DNA of 64,000 nt, from NCBI GenBank assembly GCA_902521155.1, contig CABYQR010000001.1:180279-244278 (forward strand), written 5' to 3'. The stretch comes from an uncultured Alphaproteobacteria bacterium. Lineage in GTDB: Bacteria > Pseudomonadota > Alphaproteobacteria > HIMB59. Position 1 is the first letter of the stretch. The number at the start of each line of letters is the position of its first letter. A program made the position numbers and the translations under genes. Shown piece after piece: positions 26,260 to 33,885 of this stretch. Under the pieces are notes generated by a model. The model made no database searches. It was given only the letters and a program-made list of their open reading frames with translations, and was not told the origin of the DNA.

Positions 26260-28998
26260 ATGGAAAAAAATAACGCAGAATTACTAGATAATTCAACAAA
26301 AAATACAGTCACAAATAAGCAAAACGAAGAAATAAATTTACTAAGTTTAAGTGTGGTTCGTCGAGACGGCTCAATTACACCTTTTAAATCAGATAAAATA
26401 GCTAGCGCTATAAGAAAAGCTTTTTTAGCTCAAACTGATGTTAGAAATAGCCAAAAAATTGATGATTCTGTCGTTTCTATTACAGAAACAATTACAACTG
26501 CCTTAACTAGACGTATCGCCAATGGCGATATGATACATATTGAAGATATTCAAGATCAGGTTGAGTTAGCCCTCATGAGGGGAGAGCACCATAAAGTTGC
26601 TCGTGCGTATGTCCTCTACCGAGAACAAAGAGCTAAACAAAGATATAAGACTGCCCAACTTAAAGAGCAAGTAGGCGCCAAAGTCTCCACCATGGCTGTC
26701 ACAAAAAGAGATGGTCAAAAAGAAGACATCTCTCTTGAAAAAATTACAAATCGAATATCCGTTTTATCTAATGGACTAGAAATTGACTCTATCACTATTG
26801 CTCAAAAAGCCATCCAAGGCCTATATGATGGTATTACCACAAATGAAATTGATACTTATTTAGCAGAAACAGCTGCTGCCTTAACAGTTGAACATCCTGA
26901 TTACTCCTACTTAGCTGGACGAATAAAAGCAAATGCTTTACATAAAGAAACTCCAGGTTTTATTATTTCAACAAAAAATCTATACGAGGACGGGCTTCTT
27001 CGTGATGAGTATTATCAAAAAGTAAATGCTCATGCTGAAGAAATTGAAAAAATCATTGACTATGATCGTGATTACTACTTTGACTATTTCGCTTTAACCA
27101 CTCTCTTTAGAGCTTACCTCCTTCAATCAAACGGTAAAACAGTAGAACGTCCACAAGATTTATGGATGAGAGTAGCGCTATGTGTTTCAGGAGATAAATT
27201 TGATTTTTATCATGTAAAAAAAACTTACGACAGCCTCTCACAGGGTTATTACACGCACGCCACACCTACTTTGTTTAACAGTGGATTAAAAATGCAACAG
27301 CTCTCCTCTTGTTTTTTAATTGGGATGGAAGATGACTCGATTGAAGGAATTTTTAACACTGTCAAAGATTGCGCATTAATTTCAAAAACTGCTGGGGGCA
27401 TTGGACTTCATGCACATAATATTAGAGGTGGTGGAAGTCGCATTAAATCCACAAATGGTAAATCTAATGGCCTCATCCCTTTCTTGAAAATTTTTAATGA
27501 GACTGCAAGATCCGTTGATCAAGGTGGTGGTAAAAGAAAGGGCTCATTTGCTGTTTATTTAGAGCCCTGGCACGCAGACATCGAATCTTTTTTAGAACTA
27601 AGAAAAAATACAGGTGCTGAAGAATTCAGGGCAAGAGATTTGTTCTATGCCCTTTGGATCCCAGATTTATTCATGCAACGTGTTGAAGAAGATGGGGAAT
27701 GGACACTGATGAGCGAACATGAATGCCCGGGTCTTTCTGATACTTATGGCAATGAATTTGTTGAACTCTACATGAGATACGAAAAAGAGTTTCCTGATCT
27801 TAAAAGAATTAAAGCGAGAGCTTTAATGTCAAAAATTATTGAAGCTCAAATTGAAACTGGGCAGCCCTACATGCTATACAAAGATGCAGTGAATAACAAA
27901 TCTAATCAGAAAAATATTGGTGTTATTAAATCCTCTAATTTGTGTGCTGAGATCGTGGAATATTCTGAAAAAGACGAAACGGCTGTTTGTAACTTAGCAT
28001 CTATCGCTCTTCCTAAATTTGTAACCGAAGAGGGTAAGTACGATTACCAAGACTTGTATCAGGTTGCCAAACTGGCAACTAAAAATCTTGATCAAGTTAT
28101 CGATATTAATTTTTATCCAACTGACAAGACTGAAAATTCTAACAGTCGACATCGACCAATTGGCTTGGGCATTCAAGGATTAGCCGATGTGTATTTCAAA
28201 ATGAATATTGCCTACGACTCTGTTCAAGCTCAAATGATTAATAAACAAATTTTTGAAACTATTTATTTTGGAGCTCTAGAAGCATCTATGGAGTTAGCAT
28301 CCGATAAAGGTGCCTACTCTACTTTTAAAGGATCTCCTTTATCTCAGGGAGAGTTTCAATTTGACCTTTGGGGAGTAAAACCTTCTAGTATGTGGGATTG
28401 GAAAGGCTTGATGGAAAAAATTCAAAAACATGGTGTTCGTAATTCTCTAACAACTGCCTGCATGCCAACTGCTTCCACCGGTATTATTTTAGGAAATACA
28501 GAAACCTTCCAAGTTCAAACTTCTAATATATATAAAAGGCAAACTCTTTCTGGGGAATTTTTACTTGTTAATCGTCATTTAGTTAAAGAGCTAATGAAGA
28601 GAGACCTTTGGAGTAAAGAGCTTCGTGATCAGATTATTTTAGAGAATGGCTCTGTTCAAAATATTGAGGGATTTCCTGAGGACCTTAAAGATGTTTATAA
28701 GACTGTTTGGGAAACTTCCCAAAAAACAGTTATTGATATGTCGGCTGACAGAGCACCATTTATTGACCAAACCCAGTCAATGAATTTGTGGCTCTCTACC
28801 CCCACTTTTGGAAAAGTGAATTCAATGCATATGTATGCTTGGAAAAAAGGCTTAAAAACTGGAATGTACTATCTTAGAAGTCGATCAGCTGTCGATGCAG
28901 TAAAGGTTACTGTATCTTCAGAAAAGAAAGCCAAAGAATCTTATGTTAAGGAGACGCAATCTAATGAGCCAGAAGATTGTATAACATGTAGTGCGTAA
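26260..28998 (+). CDS. nrdA: Class I ribonucleotide reductase, alpha subunit
   Basis: Large catalytic subunit that reduces ribonucleotides to deoxyribonucleotides. Two ATP-cone domains lie in tandem (VVRRDGSITPFKSDKIASAI and VTKRDGQKEDISLEKI). HATPTLFNSGL, NLCAEIVEYS and TACMPTASTGIILGNTE are barrel motifs with radical-site residues. The C-terminal CITCSA is the redox CxxC tail. The ORF track begins at 26176; I choose ATG 26260 because GGTAGG precedes it and candidate operators lie in the skipped stretch. nrdB follows after 33 bp. Confidence 0.96.
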   Translation: MEKNNAELLDNSTKNTVTNKQNEEINLLSLSVVRRDGSITPFKSDKIASAIRKAFLAQTDVRNSQKIDDSVVSITETITTALTRRIANGDMIHIEDIQDQVELALMRGEHHKVARAYVLYREQRAKQRYKTAQLKEQVGAKVSTMAVTKRDGQKEDISLEKITNRISVLSNGLEIDSITIAQKAIQGLYDGITTNEIDTYLAETAAALTVEHPDYSYLAGRIKANALHKETPGFIISTKNLYEDGLLRDEYYQKVNAHAEEIEKIIDYDRDYYFDYFALTTLFRAYLLQSNGKTVERPQDLWMRVALCVSGDKFDFYHVKKTYDSLSQGYYTHATPTLFNSGLKMQQLSSCFLIGMEDDSIEGIFNTVKDCALISKTAGGIGLHAHNIRGGGSRIKSTNGKSNGLIPFLKIFNETARSVDQGGGKRKGSFAVYLEPWHADIESFLELRKNTGAEEFRARDLFYALWIPDLFMQRVEEDGEWTLMSEHECPGLSDTYGNEFVELYMRYEKEFPDLKRIKARALMSKIIEAQIETGQPYMLYKDAVNNKSNQKNIGVIKSSNLCAEIVEYSEKDETAVCNLASIALPKFVTEEGKYDYQDLYQVAKLATKNLDQVIDINFYPTDKTENSNSRHRPIGLGIQGLADVYFKMNIAYDSVQAQMINKQIFETIYFGALEASMELASDKGAYSTFKGSPLSQGEFQFDLWGVKPSSMWDWKGLMEKIQKHGVRNSLTTACMPTASTGIILGNTETFQVQTSNIYKRQTLSGEFLLVNRHLVKELMKRDLWSKELRDQIILENGSVQNIEGFPEDLKDVYKTVWETSQKTVIDMSADRAPFIDQTQSMNLWLSTPTFGKVNSMHMYAWKKGLKTGMYYLRSRSAVDAVKVTVSSEKKAKESYVKETQSNEPEDCITCSA

Positions 28999-29031
28999 AA
29001 AATTTTATAAATATATTTTAAGGAGTAAAAA

Positions 29032-30021
29032 ATGATATCTAAGGGATGTAAATCTATTTTTCCAATTCAGCATCAAGAAATATTTGATCGCTATAAACAA
29101 CACGTTCAATCATTTTGGACACCTGAGGAAGTCTCGCTTCAAGATGATTTGAGAGATCTTAAGACACTAACTGAAGGTGAGAGGCACTTTATCAAACATG
29201 TTTTAGCGTTCTTTGCAAATTCAGAGGCAATGATAAATGAGAATCTAGCTTCTAGGTTTTACAATGAAATTTTAATTCCTGAGTCTCGACTATTTATTAC
29301 TATGCAAATGCTTAATGAGTCAATCCATGCTGAAATGTATGGTCTCCAAATTGAAGCTTATGTCGAAGACCCTGATGAGAAAGATAAATTATTTTCTGCC
29401 ATTCAAAACGTTCCGTGTATTAATAAAAAAGCGCAGTGGGTTGCTAAATGGCTAAATGGTAAACAAAATCTTCTAACACGACTAATAGCTTTTGGATTGG
29501 TGGAGGGATTATTTTTTGCAGGATCCTTTTGTGCAATTTATTATTTTAGAAAAAGAGGATTACTACCAGGCTTAGCTCTCTCTAACGATTGGATCGCCAG
29601 AGACGAAGGAATGCACTTTAGCTTTTCTGCTTTAATGTTTAAAACTCTGAGCACGAAGTTCAATAATGGAACGTTATCCGATGGCGATATTAAATCTATG
29701 GACTTAATAACAGAGCTTGTGTCTCAGTCAGAGTTTGAAGAAATAGTCAGAGAAGCCGTGGAATTTGAAAAAGAATTTGTAACTGATGCTCTTCCTGTTG
29801 ATTTAATAGGTATGAATAAAGATATGATGTGTATGTACATTGAAGCTGTATCAGACCGTATTGCTGATTTATTTGGATTTGATCGTGTCTATAATACAGA
29901 AAACCCTTTTGATTTTATGCGAGCTCTTGACGTTCAAAATGTTACTAATTTCTTTGAGAAAAGAGTTTCTGAATACCAGCGTCCAACTGATCGCTCATTG
30001 TCTTTTGATGAATCTTTCTAA
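29032..30021 (+). CDS. nrdB: Class I ribonucleotide reductase, beta subunit
   Basis: Radical-generating small subunit, 329 aa, of the eukaryote-like R2 type. NESIHAEMYG gives metal ligands Glu96 and His99 and the radical Tyr103. HVLAFFANSEAMINENLASRF aligns with the human R2 segment containing the first metal ligand Asp, but here the residue is Glu65. WIARDEGMHFSF gives the later Glu/His ligands. An AAGGAG site precedes the ATG. Its partner nrdA is upstream and a glutaredoxin gene starts immediately after the stop. Confidence 0.95.
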   Translation: MISKGCKSIFPIQHQEIFDRYKQHVQSFWTPEEVSLQDDLRDLKTLTEGERHFIKHVLAFFANSEAMINENLASRFYNEILIPESRLFITMQMLNESIHAEMYGLQIEAYVEDPDEKDKLFSAIQNVPCINKKAQWVAKWLNGKQNLLTRLIAFGLVEGLFFAGSFCAIYYFRKRGLLPGLALSNDWIARDEGMHFSFSALMFKTLSTKFNNGTLSDGDIKSMDLITELVSQSEFEEIVREAVEFEKEFVTDALPVDLIGMNKDMMCMYIEAVSDRIADLFGFDRVYNTENPFDFMRALDVQNVTNFFEKRVSEYQRPTDRSLSFDESF

Positions 30022-30261
30022 GTGCAAGTAAAAATATACAGTAAAGAAAATTGTGTTTTTTGTGTTAAAGCCAAAGCTGTTTTAGAGAAACATAACCCCG
30101 AGGTACTGATGTTAGACGAAGATTATAATCGTGACCAATTCTTTGAAATATTTCCTACTGCAAAAACTTTTCCTCAAATAATTATTAACGAAGAAAAAAT
30201 TGGTGGATATCACGAATTAGAACGTTGGATGGCATTTAACAAACCAGACGATAACTTCTAG
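30022..30261 (+). CDS. Glutaredoxin
   Basis: 79-aa thiol-disulfide protein with the dithiol motif CVFC near residue 11 and TFPQIIIN (cis-Pro) and GGYHEL (glutathione-site) motifs. It starts with GTG directly after the nrdB stop and is therefore the likely electron donor to the reductase, as in nrdAB-grx operons. The CVFC core is less usual than CPYC. Confidence 0.9.
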   Translation: MQVKIYSKENCVFCVKAKAVLEKHNPEVLMLDEDYNRDQFFEIFPTAKTFPQIIINEEKIGGYHELERWMAFNKPDDNF

Positions 30262-30824
30262 TGCCCTCATATAAGTACCAAGAAATATTAAATTTTTGGT
30301 TTGAAGAGTCGTCTTCAAAGGATCACTGGGCTAAAAACAAGGAATATGATCAGAAAATAAGAGAGCGTTTTTTAGATGATGTTGAAAAAGCTATTCGGAA
30401 TGAATATGATTATTGGCAAGATGAGGCTAAGAGTAGTTTAGCACTTGTTATTCTCTTAGACCAATTCTCTAGAAACCTTTATAGGGAAGATCCAAAGTCC
30501 TACACACAAGACACAAAGGCAAGATTATTAGTGACAGAGGGTGTTGACCGACAGTATTTAGATGAATTAGATGTATCAGAAAGACTATTTTATCTATTAC
30601 CCCTCATACATAGCGAAGATCTTCAAGATCATATTTATGTTCATCAGTTGGGCGAAGTTTTTTTAAAAGAAAATCCTAACTATGAAAATATAAAAAAGTC
30701 TTGGGGTGATCACATGGTTGTTATTAAAAAATTTGGTAGGTATCCTCATCGAAATAAAATACTCAATCGAAAATCAACACCAGGGGAAATTGAATTTCTT
30801 AAAGGACCTAATTCCTCTTGGTGA
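30261..30824 (+). CDS. DUF924 family protein
   Basis: 187-aa protein with the DUF924 pattern: ILNFWFEE at the N-terminus, LALVILLDQFSRNLYR in the middle and FGRYPHRNKILNR near the end. The family is alpha-helical, common in proteobacteria and without a settled function. The GTG start shares one base with the glutaredoxin stop, so it is the last gene of the nrd operon. It ends 5 bp from the convergent anti-sigma gene. Confidence 0.88.
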   Translation: MPSYKYQEILNFWFEESSSKDHWAKNKEYDQKIRERFLDDVEKAIRNEYDYWQDEAKSSLALVILLDQFSRNLYREDPKSYTQDTKARLLVTEGVDRQYLDELDVSERLFYLLPLIHSEDLQDHIYVHQLGEVFLKENPNYENIKKSWGDHMVVIKKFGRYPHRNKILNRKSTPGEIEFLKGPNSSW

Positions 30825-30829
30825 TTTAT

Positions 30830-31465
30830 TCAAATATCTTGTATTGGGCCCTTGATAAAACTCAATTTTACAATTTTCTCTAATCCACCCTGATCGCATA
30901 TCACGGCTTCCGTGATGGTTAAGTCTTGATAGTTAAGGTTATCAAATTCTATATTTAAGCAATTTTCATTTGAGTTATTGATGAATTTAGATTTTATGGA
31001 ATAGGTAATTTGCTTTTCAAAAATTCCACTTAAAATAATAAAATCATCAGACTCCCCAGTAATTTTTTGAATCTCTTGAACTATTAAATTTTTAGACTGA
31101 TCTTCTAACATAAACTCAGGTCTATTGTCTTCTATAGATGCAAATTGCATAGTGTTGAAAGTTAATACTGATCCTAAAGAAGCAGCTAAGATAGAGCCAA
31201 TGGTTGGGATAATTCCAATTTTTAATTTTGAAAATTTTTTCCAAATACTCTCCTCTTCAACAAGTAGATTTTTAATTGAAGGAGGGACTTCATCTTTGAT
31301 GATTTTCGCATAAAATGCTTTCACATCTTGATTGATCTTTCTTAAATCTTCAACTTTTTTTCTAATCTCTGGATCAACATTCATGATTGTTTCAAATTCT
31401 TTGAGCTCTTGTTCCTTTAACTCTCCATCAATATAAGAATTAATTTTCAGATCATCAATTTTCAT
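30830..31465 (-). CDS. Transmembrane anti-sigma factor
   Basis: 211-aa protein with an N-terminal cytoplasmic domain (YIDGELKEQELKEFETIM, the usual anti-sigma start), one membrane segment near residues 80-105 (IGIIPTIGSILAASLGSVLTF) and a periplasmic tail of about 105 aa. No zinc-binding HxxxCxxC is visible. It overlaps the ECF sigma gene by 11 bp, the standard sigma/anti-sigma arrangement. It probably holds the sigma factor until an envelope signal is received; the tail has no family I recognise. Confidence 0.85.
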   Translation of the reverse strand: MKIDDLKINSYIDGELKEQELKEFETIMNVDPEIRKKVEDLRKINQDVKAFYAKIIKDEVPPSIKNLLVEEESIWKKFSKLKIGIIPTIGSILAASLGSVLTFNTMQFASIEDNRPEFMLEDQSKNLIVQEIQKITGESDDFIILSGIFEKQITYSIKSKFINNSNENCLNIEFDNLNYQDLTITEAVICDQGGLEKIVKLSFIKGPIQDI

Positions 31466-31961
31466 TTAATCCATCCTTACTTATCAAAGCTTTTAATTTT
31501 TTCCTTGATTCATTAATTCTACTCATAACTGTGCCTATAGGAATATCTAGTATTTCAGAGATCTCTTTATAAGATCTTTCTTCAATTGTAGCTAAAAGAA
31601 AAGTTGATTTTAAATTTTCTGATAATTCATTTATCAATTTATGTATTTTTTTGTGTTTTCTTTTTGAGTCTATTGCTTCGTTAAGATCAATATCATTAGT
31701 AGAAAAGGTATTAGAAAAATCCTCAATATTGTATGTTTCAACTTTTCTTTTTTTTAGTTTATCTTTCCAATCATTAGAAATGATTTTATAAAAATAAGCA
31801 TTTAAATTATCAATATGATTTATATCTTTATTCATTGACAAAATTTTGATTATAGAATCTTGGAGAAGATCATCACCTTTATCAATACTTCCGGTCAGTC
31901 CGTATGAATATCTTCTAAGTTGTGGCACCATCTCTAATAACTTTTTTTTTACTAAACTCAT
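31455..31961 (-). CDS. ECF-type RNA polymerase sigma factor
   Basis: 168-aa group IV sigma factor. Region 2 is seen in YSYGLTGSIDKGDDLLQDSIIKIL and NAYFYKIISNDWKD, region 4 in LLATIEERSYKEISEILDIPIGTVMSRINESRKKL, a helix-turn-helix that reads the -35. There is no NepR-PhyR context, so it is not the EcfG general-stress factor. It is probably released from the overlapping anti-sigma protein. Its own leader carries a promoter with the same elements as the divergent target gene. Confidence 0.93.
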   Translation of the reverse strand: MSLVKKKLLEMVPQLRRYSYGLTGSIDKGDDLLQDSIIKILSMNKDINHIDNLNAYFYKIISNDWKDKLKKRKVETYNIEDFSNTFSTNDIDLNEAIDSKRKHKKIHKLINELSENLKSTFLLATIEERSYKEISEILDIPIGTVMSRINESRKKLKALISKDGLNEN

Positions 31962-31997
31962 ATCTCTTACTTATAGGAGTTTTATCTTAAAGTATAA

Positions 31998-32021
31998 GAC
32001 GAGAGACCACTAAATTTATTC
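31998..32021 (-). promoter_or_regulatory. Predicted ECF promoter of the sigma/anti-sigma operon
   Basis: On the minus strand CGAATAAATTT is followed, 14 nt after GAATAA, by CGTC. CGTC-type -10 elements and AT-rich GAA-containing -35 elements are typical of ECF promoters. It lies 37 bp upstream of the sigma start codon, consistent with autoregulation. The match to the opposite-strand copy is the main evidence. Confidence 0.65.
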
Positions 32022-32037
32022 GATATCGAATAAATTT
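32012..32037. repeat. 26-bp perfect palindrome in divergent promoter
   Basis: The two 13-base halves AAATTTATTCGAT and ATCGAATAAATTT are exact reverse complements with no spacer. The palindrome supplies the -35 element of each of two divergent promoters. It could also bind a dimeric regulator. Confidence 0.85.
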
Positions 32038-32051
32038 TATTTTTATTCGTC
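32028..32051 (+). promoter_or_regulatory. Predicted ECF promoter of the repeat-protein operon
   Basis: CGAATAAATTT on the plus strand is followed, again 14 nt after GAATAA, by CGTC. The -10 element lies 31 bp before the ATG at 32082. Elements and spacing are the same as those of the minus-strand promoter, so both are probably read by the adjacent ECF sigma factor. Confidence 0.68.
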
Positions 32052-32081
32052 ATAGTTAGTATGATAAAAAAGGAGGTTAAA

Positions 32082-33473
32082 ATGGGAATAAATTCAATAA
32101 AAAAAAAGATAATTTCGATAAAACTAGTATCATTTCTGATTATTGCTAATTTTTTTTTGATAGGTAGCAATTTAGAATTAAATAGATTAAACAATAGTTT
32201 TACTAAATTTGATATTTTTCCATCTGCTTTAGCTAAAGAGGATAAAAAAGCTGAAAAGGCATCAAAAAAAGAGACGAAATCTGCTGAAAAGGCATCAAAA
32301 AAAGAGACGAAATCTGCTGAAAAGGCATCAAAAAAAGAGACGAAATCTGCTGAAAAGGCATCAAAAAAAGAACCTAAGAAACTAGATAAAGGTGCCAAAA
32401 AAGAAGATAAAGATCAACAAAAGAAGGTTGATAAGGAGCTTAAAAAACTACTAAAAAAAGCAGAAAAAGATAAGCAAAAAGAAATAAAAGAGTCTCAAAA
32501 ACTTACAGCATGGTCAGATAAAAAATTTGATCAAGCTTTTGAAGGCTATGCAAAAAAAGTTCAACAAGCTCAACTAAAATATCAAGAAAAGATAGCTACG
32601 CTTGTAGAAGGAGATAGTGCCAAAGCAGCCTTTAAAATAGAACAGCAAGAAGACAAACTAGCTAATCGATTAGCTAAGTCTGATAACCAATTTATTGAAA
32701 AAATAAATAATGTATCAAAAAAATTGGAAAAAAGTGAATCTACTTCTTTAGTTCAAAGTGGTTGGGTAAAAGAAGAATTGTTTGCTAAAGATTTCACTAA
32801 TCATGGGCAACGAGTAAAAACTTATGTGGAAATTGCTAAGGCCCAAGGCCTACCTGCATATGTTGGGGCTCTTCAAGCAAACTTTGGTAATCCCTACGAA
32901 ACAGGAATAGATGATCTAAATAAACAAATTGATAGTCTTAATAGTTTCATTGAAGAGGCCAATTTAGAAATTGTTACTAATCAAAATACTATTTCAGATC
33001 TATCAACACAATTAGGTTTGGCTGAAAGTGAAGTTGTTAATTTAATTGGAGAACTAAATTTAAATAACGAAAATCTTGATACTATTACAAATCAAATAGC
33101 TAAAATTAATAGTTCATTAATTGATGAGACATTATCTGAGGATGAAGTATCAATTCTTCAAGAGCAGAAGAATAACTTAAACTTACAACTACTAGAGTTA
33201 TCTGACAATACAGATGAATTAAACCAGCAGATCTCCATTGTTACCAAAGAAGTAAAGAGTTTTGAATCTAGTATTCAAAACCTAGACGTTAAAATCAATG
33301 ATTTAGAGACAAAAATAATTGTAAGTGAGCGAGAAATAGTAACAACTGAAATAGAAGTTGTTGAAACCATTGAAAACGTTAAACCTGGCGTTGGTCAAGA
33401 ATTTGAATGGGAAACTGTCAATCTAGATATTAATCAAGATGGAGTCGTAGATGAAAGTGATATTCAGACATAA
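32082..33473 (+). CDS. Secreted Lys-rich repeat / coiled-coil protein with C-terminal EF-hand-like motif
   Basis: About 463 aa, family not recognised. I choose ATG 32082 because AGGAGGTTAAA precedes it; the track start at 32061 lies before that ribosome site. The N-terminus (KKKIISIKLVSFLIIANFFLIG) looks like a signal peptide or anchor. A Lys/Ala/Glu-rich section has three exact 11-residue repeats (AEKASKKETKS) plus part of a fourth. A long coiled coil follows (LNKQIDSLNSFIEE...). The last 18 residues contain DINQDGVVDESD, a calcium-binding EF-hand/dockerin-type loop. It is driven by a predicted ECF promoter and overlaps the next gene. Confidence 0.75.
   Translation: MGINSIKKKIISIKLVSFLIIANFFLIGSNLELNRLNNSFTKFDIFPSALAKEDKKAEKASKKETKSAEKASKKETKSAEKASKKETKSAEKASKKEPKKLDKGAKKEDKDQQKKVDKELKKLLKKAEKDKQKEIKESQKLTAWSDKKFDQAFEGYAKKVQQAQLKYQEKIATLVEGDSAKAAFKIEQQEDKLANRLAKSDNQFIEKINNVSKKLEKSESTSLVQSGWVKEELFAKDFTNHGQRVKTYVEIAKAQGLPAYVGALQANFGNPYETGIDDLNKQIDSLNSFIEEANLEIVTNQNTISDLSTQLGLAESEVVNLIGELNLNNENLDTITNQIAKINSSLIDETLSEDEVSILQEQKNNLNLQLLELSDNTDELNQQISIVTKEVKSFESSIQNLDVKINDLETKIIVSEREIVTTEIEVVETIENVKPGVGQEFEWETVNLDINQDGVVDESDIQT
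32250..32372 (+). repeat. 33-bp tandem repeats (3 full copies plus part) within coding sequence
   Basis: The unit begins GCTGAAAAGGCATCAAAA and is 33 bp (11 codons). Copies start at 32250, 32283 and 32316, with a partial copy at 32349. The full copies look identical at the DNA level, including third positions, which indicates recent duplication or conversion. Confidence 0.9.
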
Positions 33474-33852
33474 ATTCATCAAAGCGAATATTGGAAGCTG
33501 GCCATTAATTTTAGGGCTAGCTTTTTTTTTTCTCACCCATATAAGCTCTGCTGAAGAAATTATAGACGAACAAGTATACAGTAATTTAACAGAGCAAGAG
33601 CTTGAGGCTGCCACTGTTAATTTAGTATTGGCCTTAGAAACTCTTCCAGATGGTGATCAAGTTGAGTGGAAAGCAGGCCAATACTCAGGTTACGTAATCC
33701 CATCGTCAACTTTTATTAATGAGGAGGGATATTTTTGTAGAGAGTATCTTGAAGTTTTTCAAAAATTCTCAGAATACAACATGTATCAAAACAAAGCTTG
33801 TAGAGACCATGATGGGGAATGGGTATGGTTTGAAACTATTTTTACTGAATAA
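33451..33852 (+). CDS. Secreted protein with 17-kDa surface antigen-like C-terminal domain
   Basis: 133 aa. A signal peptide is visible (IGSWPLILGLAFFFLTHISSA). The C-terminal part WKAGQYSGYVIPSS...YFCREYLEVFQ...KACRDHDGEWVWF resembles the CR.Y...G.ACR..DG.W pattern of the rickettsial 17-kDa antigen domain, here without the glycine zipper. Two Cys could form a disulfide. It overlaps the repeat-protein gene by 23 bp in another frame, with GGAG before the ATG, so translation is probably coupled. Confidence 0.7.
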   Translation: MKVIFRHKFIKANIGSWPLILGLAFFFLTHISSAEEIIDEQVYSNLTEQELEAATVNLVLALETLPDGDQVEWKAGQYSGYVIPSSTFINEEGYFCREYLEVFQKFSEYNMYQNKACRDHDGEWVWFETIFTE

Positions 33853-33885
33853 TACTTAAAATTTATTTTTTATACTCATTTAAAT

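Noticed and set aside
32250-32372. Possible CRISPR array because of repeated 33-bp units
   Set aside because: Units are directly adjacent with no spacers, are in frame and code for a repeated peptide.
31982-32398. Minus-strand 138-aa ORF with FFDAFSADFVS repeats
   Set aside because: It is the antisense shadow of the 33-bp repeats in the plus-strand secreted protein and would cross the divergent promoter region.
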